In this document: piece by piece, positions 53,506 through 62,460 of the stretch
Numbering within the stretch: position 1 is the first letter of the stretch
Layout of the letters: every line of letters starts with the position of its first letter
Assembly: GCA_963845675.1 (NCBI GenBank)
Contig: CAWJSX010000001.1
Location: 682,001 to 746,000 of the forward strand
Length of the DNA: 64,000 bases
Source of the DNA: CAWJMD01 sp963845675
Lineage (GTDB): Bacteria > Actinomycetota > Actinomycetes > Actinomycetales > CAWJMD01
Direction of reading: 5' to 3'
Notes under the pieces: model-generated
Seen by the model: only the letters and a program-made list of their open reading frames with translations
What the model was told of the DNA's origin: nothing
The model's database searches: none
Position numbers and translations under genes: made by a program

Positions 53506-53868
53506 TCACTGGGCGAGGTCCCGTCGGAGCCCGATCGCGCCGCGCAGGTAGACGTGCTGGACGGCACGACGAGGGACGTCGAGCTCGGCGTGCGCCATCA
53601 GGCGGACGACGCGCGGCATGGCACCGGGCACGTCGATCTCCACGGTGCACAGCAGGGGGACGTCACCCATCCCCAGCTCGCGCGCGGCCAGGGCCGGGAA
53701 CTCCGAGCGCAGGTCGGCCGTCACCGTGAAGATGATCGACACGAGCTCCTCGGCCGTGATGGCGTTCGCCTCGAGGATGGCCGTGACCAGCTCACGGGTC
53801 GACGCGAGCAGGTGCTCCCGCTCGTCCACGTCCAGCTGGATCGCGCCGCGGATCGCCCGCACCGCCAC
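53506..53868 (-). CDS. aroH: Chorismate mutase, AroH type
   Basis: A 120-residue AroH-class chorismate mutase, recognised by VRAIRGAIQLDVDEREHLLASTRELVTAILEANAI, IIFTVTADLRSEFPALAARELG and PLLCTVEIDVPGAMPRVVRLMAH, with catalytic arginines in place. It isomerises chorismate to prephenate. GTG 53868 is supported by a GGGGAGG five bases upstream; the open frame extends further. It is transcribed with tyrA. The upstream divergent gene is the iron-box adenylation fusion. Confidence 0.9.
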   Translation of the reverse strand: MAVRAIRGAIQLDVDEREHLLASTRELVTAILEANAITAEELVSIIFTVTADLRSEFPALAARELGMGDVPLLCTVEIDVPGAMPRVVRLMAHAELDVPRRAVQHVYLRGAIGLRRDLAQ

Positions 53869-54009
53869 CTGCGCCTCCCCTCGTCCGCGTGCGTCCTGAC
53901 GTGTCCCGCAGGGGGTGTCGGACCGGCACCACCGTAGAGGCTGCGGCGGCGCGGGTCCGCCGGGACACCACCAGCCGAGACGACCGGCGTCCCGTCCGCT
54001 CGCCGGATG

Positions 54010-54028
54010 GAAGGGTAGCCTTACCTGA
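54010..54028. promoter_or_regulatory. DtxR/IdeR-type iron box
   Basis: GAAGGGTAGCCTTACCTGA matches the 19-bp DtxR/IdeR consensus (TTAGGTTAGSCTAACCTAA) at 14 of 19 positions, including the core TAGSCT and ACCT. It lies 18-36 bases before the GTG of the adenylation fusion and would cover the -35 area of a promoter whose -10 could be TACAGT (54032-54037). Iron-dependent repression is inferred. Confidence 0.6.
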
Positions 54029-54046
54029 CCTGTACAGTGCTCTCCC

Positions 54047-56614
54047 GTGACCAGCCCCGTCCTCGCCCCGACGACCCCCGGGTTCGTCAGCGACATCGCC
54101 TCCCACGGTGCGGCCCTCGCCGTCACGACGGGCACCCGGACGCTCACCTACGCAGAGCTGGCCGGACACGTCGACGACCGGGCACGTCGCCTGGGACCCG
54201 GCCGGCGCCTGGTGCTCCTCGCCGCACGCAACGACCTCGACTCGCTCATCACGTACCTCGCCGCCCTCTCGGCCGGTCACGTCGTCCTCCTGGCCACGGC
54301 CGGCACGGGCGCGGTCGACGCGCTGGCGGCGGCGTACGACCCCGACGTGGTGGCCCAGGGTCCCCGCCTCGAGCACCGCCGCGCCGGGTCTGCCCACACG
54401 CTGCACCCCGACCTCGCCCTCCTGCTCAGCACGTCCGGCAGCACCGGCTCGCCCAAGGTGGTCCGGCTCTCCCAGGCCAACCTGCAGTCCAACGCCGACT
54501 CCATCGCCACCGCGCTGGGCATCCAGGCGACCGACCGTGCGGCGACCACCCTGCCGCTGGCGTACTCCTACGGGCTGTCCGTGGTGAACAGCCACCTGGC
54601 CCGGGGCGCGTCCCTCCTGCTGACGGACCTGTCCGTCGTCGACACGTGCTTCTGGCGGCTCTTCGCCGAGCAGGAGGCGACCACGTTCCCCGGCGTCCCG
54701 CACACGTTCGAGCTGCTGGATCGCGTCGGCTTCGCGCACCTGGACCTGCCACGGCTGCGCTACGTGACCCAGGCCGGTGGACGCCTCGCCCCCGAGAAGG
54801 TGCGCCGTTTCGCGGAGCTGGGCCAGGCCAGGGGTTGGGACCTCGTGCCGATGTACGGACAGACGGAGGCCACCGCCCGGATGGCCGTGCTGCCGTCACA
54901 CCTCGTCCTCGACCACCCGGGGGCGATCGGCCGGGCCGTGCCCGGCGGAGCGTTGCACCTTCGGCCGGTCGACGGGGTCGACGACCCGGAGGTGGGCGAG
55001 CTCACGTACTCCGGGCCCAACGTGATGCTCGGCTACGCGGAGCGTCCCTCGGACCTGGCCCTGGGCCGCGCGGTCGACGTCCTCGCGACAGGCGACCTGG
55101 CGCGCCGCACGGCGGAGGGCCTCTTCGAGGTCGTGGGACGGCGGAGCCGCTTCCTCAAGCTCTACGGGCTGCGCATCGACCTTCAGCAGGCGGAGGACGT
55201 GCTGGCCGCCGCGGGCGTCACCGCGACCTGCACCGGGGACGACGAGACCCTCGTCGTCGCGGTCGAACCCGCCGACAGCGGCACCGGCACCGACCCGGAC
55301 ACGGTGCGCGACCTGGTGGCGACGGGGCTCGGCCTACCGCCCGGCGCGGTCCACGTACTCGTCCTCGCGGCCCTCCCCCGCCACCCCAACGGCAAGCCCG
55401 ACCTCGGCCAGGTTCGGCGCCTGGCCGTCGCCTCGCGCGCGTCGGGTGCCCTCGATGCCTCCCCGGCGACGTCCACCTCCCCGAGCGGAGTCCCCGGCAC
55501 CGAGGCCGTGAAGGCGCTGTACCGCGACGTCCTGGGCTGCGCCCAGGTCGGGGAGGCCGACACCTTCGTCACGCTCGGCGGGGACTCGCTCTCCTACGTC
55601 GTCGCGTCCATCCGCCTGGAGGAGCTGCTCGGCCACCTGCCCGAGGGCTGGCACACCACGCCGGTCGGGCGGCTCGTCCCGGTCGCGTCGGGCCGTCGCC
55701 GGCGCGCGCGGACCGTCGAGACCAGCGTCGCGCTGCGGGGACTGGCCATCGTCCTGATCGTCGGGACCCACGCGCACCTGCTCGACCTCCAGGGCGGCGC
55801 GCACGTGCTGATGGCGGTGGCAGGCTTCAACTTCGCCCGCTTCCAGCTGGCCGGCCGCACGCGGCTCGAACGCCTGGCGGGCCAGCTGCGCAGCGTCGCG
55901 CGCATCGTCCTCCCGAGCGTCGCGTGGATCGCGGCGCTGGTGGCCCTGACCGGCCGGTACGGCCCCGAGAACGTGGCGCTCCTCGGCACCGTGCTGGGTT
56001 CGTCGGACTGGTCGGAGCAGTGGCACTTCTGGTTCGTCGAGGTGCTCGTGTGGGTCCTGCTGGCGCTGGCCGTGGTGCTCGCCGTCCCCTGGGTGGACCG
56101 CGCGCAGCGGAGACGGCCCTTCGCCTTCGCCGCCGTCCTCGTGACCCTGGGTCTGGTGTGGCGCTACGACCTGACCGGCGTCGACCTCTTCAACACCCGG
56201 CCGGTCTTCTGGCTCTTCGCGCTCGGCTGGGCAGCCGCCGTGGCCCGCGCGACGTGGCAGCGCGCCGCCGTCACGGGGGTGACCGCGCTGGCCGTCCCCG
56301 GCTTCTTCGGCGATCCGGTCCGCGAGGGCGTGATCCTGCTCGGCGTGGCCGCGCTGGTGTGGCTCCCGACGCTGTGGTGCCCGCGCTGGCTGGCCCGCGT
56401 GCTGGGGGTGCTGGCGGCCGCGGCCCTGTTCGTCTACCTGACGCACTGGCAGGTCTACCCGCGGCTCGACGACGTCTCTCCGCTGCTCGCGGTCGCGGCG
56501 TCGCTCGTCGCCGGGGTCGCCTACTGGCAGCTGTGGGTCCGCGCGCCCGGATGGGTCCGCGGGAGGCTCACAGCCCCAGGTCGGCCATCAGTGTCCCCAG
56601 CTCCTCGCGGGTGA
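54047..56614 (+). CDS. Adenylation - carrier protein - acyltransferase-3 fusion (NRPS-like)
   Basis: An 855-residue three-domain protein. Residues 1-460 are an AMP-forming adenylation domain: LLSTSGSTGSPKVVRLS (about 125), YGQTEATARM (about 268), GRRSRFLKLYGLRID (about 364) and the A10 lysine in HPNGKPDL. Residues 485-550 are a carrier domain with the phosphopantetheine serine in LGGDSLSY (about 513). Residues 560-845 are an acyltransferase-3 (OafA-like) membrane module starting VALRGLAIVLIVGTHAHLLD, with about eight to ten helices. It could activate an amino or carboxylic acid, hold it as a thioester and transfer it at the membrane. It is single-gene, with an iron box at the promoter. Its 3' end overlaps rluB tail-to-tail by 47 bases. 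The acid and acceptor are unknown. Confidence 0.85.
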   Translation: MTSPVLAPTTPGFVSDIASHGAALAVTTGTRTLTYAELAGHVDDRARRLGPGRRLVLLAARNDLDSLITYLAALSAGHVVLLATAGTGAVDALAAAYDPDVVAQGPRLEHRRAGSAHTLHPDLALLLSTSGSTGSPKVVRLSQANLQSNADSIATALGIQATDRAATTLPLAYSYGLSVVNSHLARGASLLLTDLSVVDTCFWRLFAEQEATTFPGVPHTFELLDRVGFAHLDLPRLRYVTQAGGRLAPEKVRRFAELGQARGWDLVPMYGQTEATARMAVLPSHLVLDHPGAIGRAVPGGALHLRPVDGVDDPEVGELTYSGPNVMLGYAERPSDLALGRAVDVLATGDLARRTAEGLFEVVGRRSRFLKLYGLRIDLQQAEDVLAAAGVTATCTGDDETLVVAVEPADSGTGTDPDTVRDLVATGLGLPPGAVHVLVLAALPRHPNGKPDLGQVRRLAVASRASGALDASPATSTSPSGVPGTEAVKALYRDVLGCAQVGEADTFVTLGGDSLSYVVASIRLEELLGHLPEGWHTTPVGRLVPVASGRRRRARTVETSVALRGLAIVLIVGTHAHLLDLQGGAHVLMAVAGFNFARFQLAGRTRLERLAGQLRSVARIVLPSVAWIAALVALTGRYGPENVALLGTVLGSSDWSEQWHFWFVEVLVWVLLALAVVLAVPWVDRAQRRRPFAFAAVLVTLGLVWRYDLTGVDLFNTRPVFWLFALGWAAAVARATWQRAAVTGVTALAVPGFFGDPVREGVILLGVAALVWLPTLWCPRWLARVLGVLAAAALFVYLTHWQVYPRLDDVSPLLAVAASLVAGVAYWQLWVRAPGWVRGRLTAPGRPSVSPAPRG

Positions 56615-57527
56615 GGGGCCGGTTCTTGCCCGGCAGCAGGTCGCCGAGCAGGACCGGGCCGATCCGCACCCGGACGAGCTGCATGACGGGGTGCCCTACC
56701 TCGGCCAGCATGCGCCGCACGATGTGGTGCCGTCCCTCGTGCAGGATGATCTCGACGAGCGCACGACCCGGCTTGTGGTCGATCATGCGGAACGAGTCGA
56801 CCTTGGCCAGACCGTCCTCCAGCTCGATGCCGGCGCGCAGACGCTGACCCAGGTCACGCGGGACGGGACCCGGGATCTCCGCGAGGTACGTCTTGGGCAC
56901 CTCGTAGGACGGGTGCTGCAGTCGGTGCGAGAAGTCGCCGTCGTTGGTGATCAGCAGCAGGCCCTCCGTCTCCGCGTCCAGCCGGCCTACGTGGAAGAGC
57001 CGCTCGGTGCGGTTCCCGACGAGGTCCCCGATGCTGGGGCGCCCCTCGGGGTCGCTCATCGTGGTGACGACGCCACGCGGCTTGTTCAGCGCCAGGTAGA
57101 CCTTCGTCGTGTCGAGCTGCAGGCGCATGCCGTCGACGTGGATCACGGCGCGCTCGGGGTCGACCCGCACTCCCAGCTCGGTGACCACCTGGCCGTCGAC
57201 CACGACCCGCCCGGCGGCGATGAGGTCCTCGCTCGCACGCCGGGACGCGATGCCGGCCTGGGCGAGCACCTTCTGGAGCCGCACGCCGTCGGGGTCGTGC
57301 ACGTCCGCCGCGGGCTGCGTGCTGACCGGGGGCTGGCTGCGACGGCCCGGCGGACGCTGACCGCGCCCGGTGGGAGCCCCGCCCTTGCCGGCCTTGTCCC
57401 CCTTGCCTGCGGGCGCGCCCTTGCGGGCGCCGCCTCGAGGCGCCTGTGCGCGCGGCGAGCCGGGTGGGGTCCGTCGCGGGCCGCCCTTGCCGCCGGCGCC
57501 TCGTCCGTCCCCGGTGTGCTGGTTCAC
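56568..57527 (-). CDS. rluB: rRNA pseudouridine synthase RluB-like
   Basis: The product is 319 residues. A basic, Gly/Arg/Pro-rich tail of about 75 residues is followed by an S4 RNA-binding domain (RLQKVLAQAGIASRRASEDLIAAGRVVVDG) and the RsuA/RluB catalytic domain (LNKPRGVVTTMSDPEGRPSIGDLV, with the catalytic Asp in HVGRLDAETEGLLLITNDG; then GRHHIVRRMLAEVGHPVMQLVRVRIGP). It makes pseudouridine in 23S rRNA. GTG 57527 overlaps the scpB stop. The scpA-scpB-rluB order is a standard bacterial cluster. Confidence 0.92.
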   Translation of the reverse strand: MNQHTGDGRGAGGKGGPRRTPPGSPRAQAPRGGARKGAPAGKGDKAGKGGAPTGRGQRPPGRRSQPPVSTQPAADVHDPDGVRLQKVLAQAGIASRRASEDLIAAGRVVVDGQVVTELGVRVDPERAVIHVDGMRLQLDTTKVYLALNKPRGVVTTMSDPEGRPSIGDLVGNRTERLFHVGRLDAETEGLLLITNDGDFSHRLQHPSYEVPKTYLAEIPGPVPRDLGQRLRAGIELEDGLAKVDSFRMIDHKPGRALVEIILHEGRHHIVRRMLAEVGHPVMQLVRVRIGPVLLGDLLPGKNRPLTREELGTLMADLGL

Positions 57528-58222
57528 GCCGTTCCTTCCGCGAGCTCGTCGAGCACGTCCGCCTCGGGCAGGTAGGGGGCCAGGGCCGGTAGCTCGGAGA
57601 GGCTGCCCAGACCCATCCGCTCGAGGAAGGACGTGGTGGTGCCGTACAGGATGGCTCCCGTACCGGGATCCGTTCCGACCTCGGCGACGAGGCCACGTGT
57701 GGTCAGCGTACGCACCACGGAGTCGACGCTGACCCCCCGCACCGCGGCGACGCGCGCCCGGCTGACGGGCTGCCGGTACGCGATCACCGCCAGGGTCTCC
57801 AGGGCGGCCTGCGTCAGCCGGGCCGTCTGCCCGTCGAGCAGGAAGCGCTGGACGACGGGCGCCAGCACGGATCGGCTGTAGAAGCGCCATCCGCCGCCGA
57901 CCTCCCGCAGCTCGAAACCGCGCTGCTGCTCGGTGTACTCGGTCGCCAGCTCGTCCAGCAGCTCCCGCACCCGCTCGCGGGGCAGCACGAGCGCGGCGGC
58001 CAGGGACGCGTCGGTCACCGGCTCGTCGACGACCATGAGGATGCCCTCGAGGGCGGCGCGCGCGCCGCCGGGCACGACGTCGAGGTCGAGTCCCTCCTCG
58101 ACGGGCTCGTCGGCGGTCGTCGCCTGAGCGGGGGGCGCCTCGACGGTGTCATCGGCCTCGACGGGATCGACGGCCTCGGCCGGGTCGGCGTCCGTGACGT
58201 GGTCGACGGGGGTCTCGCTCAC
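57524..58222 (-). CDS. scpB: Segregation and condensation protein B
   Basis: The product is 232 residues. An acidic low-complexity N-terminus of about 45 residues (VEADDTVEAPPAQ...) precedes two winged-helix domains: LEGILMVVDEPVTDASLAAALVLPRERVRELLDEL and LTQAALETLAVIAYRQPVSRARVAAVRGVSVDSVVRTLTTRGLVAEVG. It partners SMC and ScpA in chromosome condensation. The start is GTG 58222, overlapping the scpA stop, and its stop overlaps rluB, so the three are translationally coupled. Confidence 0.93.
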   Translation of the reverse strand: MSETPVDHVTDADPAEAVDPVEADDTVEAPPAQATTADEPVEEGLDLDVVPGGARAALEGILMVVDEPVTDASLAAALVLPRERVRELLDELATEYTEQQRGFELREVGGGWRFYSRSVLAPVVQRFLLDGQTARLTQAALETLAVIAYRQPVSRARVAAVRGVSVDSVVRTLTTRGLVAEVGTDPGTGAILYGTTTSFLERMGLGSLSELPALAPYLPEADVLDELAEGTA

Positions 58223-59112
58223 AGCTGGTCCTGCTCCTCTGGGTGGATGGTTCCGGCCCCTTGTTCGGCGAGGCCGGCGTCCGATGCCGAGGGGTCCTGG
58301 TCGAACTCGTCGCTCACCGTGACCTCGCCCTCGTCGGTACCCGTCCACCGGACGGTCAGCTCGCCGAGGGCCGACGCCTGCTCGAAGGCCACCGCCGACT
58401 CGCGGAACAGCTCGAGCAGCGCCAGGAACCGGCCGACGACCACGAGGGTGTCGGCGGCGTCGGCGACGAGGTCCCGGAACGTCGCGGTGCCGGACCGGCG
58501 CAGCCGGCGCACGAGCACCTCGGCCTGCTCGGACACGCTGACCGCGGACCCGTGCAGGTGGGCAAGGCTCACCTCGGGGGGTCCCGGTCGCGGTGCGGTC
58601 GCGCGCGCGGCGATCTGGGCGAGCTGCTGGGGCGTCAGCGAGAACACCAGCTCGGGCAGCAGGTCGGCCAGGTGCGGGTCCAGCGAGACGGCTCGTGGCG
58701 CCCCCCGTCCGACGGTCGCCATGCGCTCGGCGAACGCGGCCGACACGTGCTTGTAGGCCCGGTACTGCAGCAGGCGGGCGAACAGCAGGTCGCGGGCCTC
58801 CAGCAGGGCCAGGTCCTCGGCGTCGTCGACCTCGCCGGCGGGCAGGAGCCGGGCGGCCTTCAGGTCGAGCAGGGTCGCGGCCACGACCAGGAACTCGCTG
58901 GCCTGCCCGAGGTCCCACCCGTCGTCGAGCCTGCGGATGTGGGCGATGAAGTCGTCCGTCACGGTCGCCAGGGCGATCTCGGTGATGTCCAGCTGGTGCT
59001 TGGAGATCAGGCCGAGAAGCAGGTCGAACGGCCCGGTGAAGTTCTCCAGGTGCACCTCGAACGGCGCGGCCCGCGGTCGGTCGACCGCCGACTCGGGGGC
59101 TGGGGTGCTCAC
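58219..59112 (-). CDS. scpA: Segregation and condensation protein A
   Basis: A 297-residue kleisin: PFEVHLENFTGPFDLLLGLISKHQLDITEIALATVTDDF, EFLVVAATLLDLKAARLLP, and the C-terminal winged helix near FRDLVADAADTLVVVGRFLALLELFR. It bridges the SMC heads with ScpB. An acidic tail of about 30 residues ends the protein. It is 40 bases downstream of parA, so chromosome segregation genes are grouped here. Confidence 0.94.
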   Translation of the reverse strand: MSTPAPESAVDRPRAAPFEVHLENFTGPFDLLLGLISKHQLDITEIALATVTDDFIAHIRRLDDGWDLGQASEFLVVAATLLDLKAARLLPAGEVDDAEDLALLEARDLLFARLLQYRAYKHVSAAFAERMATVGRGAPRAVSLDPHLADLLPELVFSLTPQQLAQIAARATAPRPGPPEVSLAHLHGSAVSVSEQAEVLVRRLRRSGTATFRDLVADAADTLVVVGRFLALLELFRESAVAFEQASALGELTVRWTGTDEGEVTVSDEFDQDPSASDAGLAEQGAGTIHPEEQDQL

Positions 59113-59152
59113 GTGAGGCTCATCGGGGGTCTGGGGCGGGGAGCGGGGACGC

Positions 59153-60025
59153 TCAGGCCGCGCTGCCGCGCGTGACGAGCTCGCGCGCCAGCTGGCGGTA
59201 GGCCTCGGCGCCCGCGTGCCCGGAGGCGTAGCGGGTGATCGGCGTGGCCACGACCGAGGCCTCGGGGAACTTCACGGTACGTCCGATCACGGTGTGGAAG
59301 ACGATGTCGCCGAAGGCCTCCACCAGACGGGCGACGACCTCACGGCTGTGCAGCGTCCGGGAGTCGTACATGGTCGCGAGGATGCCGTCGACCTCGAGCC
59401 GGGGGTTGAGGCGGTCCTGGATCTTCTCGATCGTCTCCATCAGCAGGGCGACACCGCGCATCGCGAAGAACTCGCACTCGAGCGGGATCAGCACGCCGTG
59501 GGACGCCGTCAGGGCGTTCACGGTCAGCAGGCCGAGCGAGGGCTGGCAGTCGATCAGGATCACGTCGTAGTCGTCGACGACGGGACGGAGCACCCGGCCG
59601 AGGATCATCTCGCGGGCCACCTCACCCACCAGCTGCACCTCGGCGGCGGACAGGTCGATGTTCGCGGGCAGCAGGTCGAGGCCGGCGATGTCGGTGCTGC
59701 GGATCACGTCGTGGATCTTCGCGTCGCGCTCCATCAGCAGGTTGTAGACCGTCAGGTCGAGGCTGTTCGGGTTGCTCCCGAGCCCCACCGACAGCGCGCC
59801 CTGCGGGTCGAAGTCCACCAGCAGGACCTTGCGGCCGTACTCCGCCAGGGCGGCACCGAGGCTGATGGTCGAGGTGGTCTTGCCCACCCCGCCCTTCTGG
59901 TTGCACATCGAGATGATCCGCGCGGGTCCGGACGAGCTCAGCGGAGGCGGGACGGGGAACTGCGGGAGTGGGCGCCCGGTCGGTCCGAGACCAGCCGTGG
60001 TCTGGTCGGACGTCGTGCTGCTCAC
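59153..60025 (-). CDS. parA: ParA/Soj family ATPase
   Basis: A 290-residue ParA-type ATPase. The deviant Walker A is KGGVGKTT in ISMCNQKGGVGKTTSTISL, followed by LLVDFDPQGALSVGLG, DVILIDCQPSLGLLTVNAL and EVVARLVEAFGDIVF. A Pro-rich N-terminal tail of about 35 residues is present. No parB lies beside it; this is the Soj-like copy usually linked to scpAB and xerD rather than the oriC parAB pair. It probably positions chromosomal or envelope components. Confidence 0.92.
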   Translation of the reverse strand: MSSTTSDQTTAGLGPTGRPLPQFPVPPPLSSSGPARIISMCNQKGGVGKTTSTISLGAALAEYGRKVLLVDFDPQGALSVGLGSNPNSLDLTVYNLLMERDAKIHDVIRSTDIAGLDLLPANIDLSAAEVQLVGEVAREMILGRVLRPVVDDYDVILIDCQPSLGLLTVNALTASHGVLIPLECEFFAMRGVALLMETIEKIQDRLNPRLEVDGILATMYDSRTLHSREVVARLVEAFGDIVFHTVIGRTVKFPEASVVATPITRYASGHAGAEAYRQLARELVTRGSAA

Positions 60026-60113
60026 AGGTGCTCGTCTCTTCCTCTAGTGCACTCCGGTCGGACCGGCACGTGCGGTGACCCTAGTCCGCACGGCCGCGGC
60101 GCTTCAACCAGGC

Positions 60114-61151
60114 TCACCGTGCGCGGGGGTGGGCGGATGCGTAGACCTCACGCAGCGCGTCGATGGTCACCAGCGTGTACACCTGCGTGGTCGTCACCGA
60201 GGCGTGCCCGAGCAGCTCCTGCACGACCCTCACGTCCGCCCCGCCCTCCAGGAGGTGGGTGGCGAACGAGTGCCTGAGCGTGTGGGGCGAGACGTGGCCG
60301 GCGACATGGGCGCGTGCAGCAGCAGCCCGGAGCACGGTCCACGCGCTCTGGCGCGACAGCCGGCCGCCGCGAGAGTTGAGGAACACGGCCGCGGAGCCCG
60401 TGCCCGCGGCCGCCATCGACGGCCGTCCGCGGACGATCCACGCCTGCAGCGCCTCGACCGCGTAGGACCCCAGGGGTACGACGCGTTCCTTGCCGCCCTT
60501 GCCGAACAGGCGCACGGCGATCCCCTGGGGGTCGAGCGCTGCGCCGGAGGCGGCGGTCCCGGCGAAGGGGAGGTCGTCCAGGTCGAGGCCGACGGCCTCG
60601 CTGATCCGGGCGCCCGTCGCGTACAGCACCTCGAGCAGGGCCCGGTCGCGCAGCGACGCGGCCGTGTCACCGACCGAGGCCGCCTCGAGCAGCCGCGTCA
60701 CCTCGTCCACGCTGATGGCCTTCGGCAGCCGCTTGGGCGCGGGCGGGGGCCGCACGTCCCCCGCCGGGTCGGTCGAGGTCACGCCCTCCCTCGCGAGGAA
60801 GCGGTGCCATCCCCGGACGGCGACGACCGTGCGTGCCGTCGAGGACGCGGTCAGGACCGGCCGGCCGTCCGAGCCCGTCCGCAGGGCCGCCACGAAGTCG
60901 GACACGAGCTGAGGCGTCACCTCGCCCGGCCCCGGCACGCCGCGCGCGGCGAGGAACGCGCCGTACCGGTCGAGGTCGCGCCGGTAGGCCGCCAGGGTGT
61001 TCTCCGCGAGCCCGCGCTCAACGGCCAGGTGCTCCAGGTAGCCGCGCAGGTGCCGCGCGAGTGCCGGGCTCGGCTCCGGCGGACCGGGCTCCGGTGGACC
61101 AGTCACCGGCGGAACAGGCTCCGGCGCAGGCCGGGTCGGGGACCCCACCAC
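60114..61151 (-). CDS. xerD: Tyrosine recombinase XerD
   Basis: A tyrosine recombinase of about 345 residues. The N-terminal SAM-like domain is RGYLEHLAVERGLAENTLAAYRRDLDRY, and the catalytic residues are Arg in ATGARISEAVGL, Lys in GKGGKERVVPLG, HTLRHSF (His-x-x-Arg), LGHASV (His) and the nucleophile Tyr in TTTQVYT. It resolves chromosome dimers at dif with XerC. The start is unsure: GTG 61151 is a choice among several, and the first 40 residues are a Pro/Glu-rich stretch. It is downstream of ald. Confidence 0.9.
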   Translation of the reverse strand: MVGSPTRPAPEPVPPVTGPPEPGPPEPSPALARHLRGYLEHLAVERGLAENTLAAYRRDLDRYGAFLAARGVPGPGEVTPQLVSDFVAALRTGSDGRPVLTASSTARTVVAVRGWHRFLAREGVTSTDPAGDVRPPPAPKRLPKAISVDEVTRLLEAASVGDTAASLRDRALLEVLYATGARISEAVGLDLDDLPFAGTAASGAALDPQGIAVRLFGKGGKERVVPLGSYAVEALQAWIVRGRPSMAAAGTGSAAVFLNSRGGRLSRQSAWTVLRAAAARAHVAGHVSPHTLRHSFATHLLEGGADVRVVQELLGHASVTTTQVYTLVTIDALREVYASAHPRAR

Positions 61152-61186
61152 GGTCGGCGGCGGGGCCCCCAGCGTCCCGCCCGAGA

Positions 61187-62303
61187 TCAGGAGAGCACCT
61201 CGGAGAGAGGACGGCTCGGCATGTCGTGCGCCTCGGCGACCGGCGCGTAGGTGACGTCGCCGTCGTAGGTGTTGAGGCCGAGCGCGAGGGCGGGGTCGCG
61301 CGAGAGCGCCGTCCTCCACCCGTGGTTGGCCAGCTCGACCGCGTACTGCAGCGTCACGTTCGTCAGCGCGTAGGTGCTGGTGTGCGGGACCGCACCCGGC
61401 ATGTTGGCCACGCAGTAGAAGACCGAGTCGTGCACGGCGTACGTCGGGTCGGCGTGCGTGGTCGGGCGCGAGTCCTCGAAGCAGCCGCCCTGGTCGATCG
61501 AGATGTCCACCAGCACGCTGCCCGGCTTCATCCGCGACACCTGCTCGTTCGTCACCAGCTTGGGCGCCTTCGCGCCCGGCACCAGCACCGCGCCGATCAC
61601 CATGTCGGCGTCCATGATCGCCCGCTCGACCTCGTAGGAGTTCGACGCGACCGTCTGGCAGTGGCCCTGGTAGATCGCGTCCACGTGCCGCAGCCGGGCG
61701 ACGTTGCGGTCGAGCAGCAGCACCTCGGCCTGCATCCCCAGCGCGATCGCGGCCGCGTTCACCCCCGCCACCCCGGCGCCGATCACCACGACCTTGGCCG
61801 CGTACACCCCGGGCACGCCGCCCATCAGCACCCCGCGCCCGCCCTCCGCCCGCATCAGCGTGGCGGCACCGACCTGCGGGGCCAGCCGTCCGGCCACCTC
61901 GCTCATCGGGGCCAGCAGCGGCAGCGACCGGTCGGCGAGCTCGACCGTCTCGTAGGCGATCGCGGTGACCCGGCGCTTGACCAGCTCCTCGGTCAGCGCC
62001 TTGTCGGCGGCCAGGTGCAGGTACGTGAACAGCGTCTGACCCTCACGCATCCGGTGGTACTCCGAGGCGATCGGCTCCTTCACCTTCAGGACCAGGTCCG
62101 CCTCCCCCCACGTCTCGTCCGCGTCGGACGCGATCCGCGCACCCGCGGCGACGTAGTCCTCGTCGGTGATCGACGACCCCGACACCCGCGCCGGTCTCGA
62201 CCACCACCTCGTGACCACTGCGCACGAGCTCGTGCGCACCGGACGGCGTGATCGCCACCCGGTACTCGTGGTTCTTGACCTCGCGGGGGATGCCCACCTT
62301 CAC
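61187..62303 (-). pseudogene. ald: Alanine dehydrogenase, one frameshift (probable assembly error)
   Basis: NAD-dependent L-alanine dehydrogenase, interconverting alanine with pyruvate and ammonia. The first frame reads VKVGIPREVKNHEYRVAITP and EVVVETGAGVG. A four-C run at 62177-62180 then shifts the frame; with three Cs it continues SSITDEDYVAAGARI and runs to the stop with LKVKEPIASEYH, the NAD motif VVVIGAGVAGVNAA and ISIDQGGCFEDSRPTTH. With that base removed and GTG 62303 as start, the length is exactly 371 residues, the family norm. The downstream body is intact, so a homopolymer miscall is the simplest explanation. Confidence 0.88.
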
Positions 62304-62460
62304 AGCAGTCACTCGTCCTTCGCCCATGTCGGCGCCACCGGCTCCGTTGCCGGTCGCGGATGCGTTGCGCGACGCCGGCCCCGGGTCTCCTCGACCGGGC
62401 GGGTCACCCACCGCCCGCGAGTCTAGTGTCGGCGCGAGCCGCATCCACCAGGAGGAGCCC

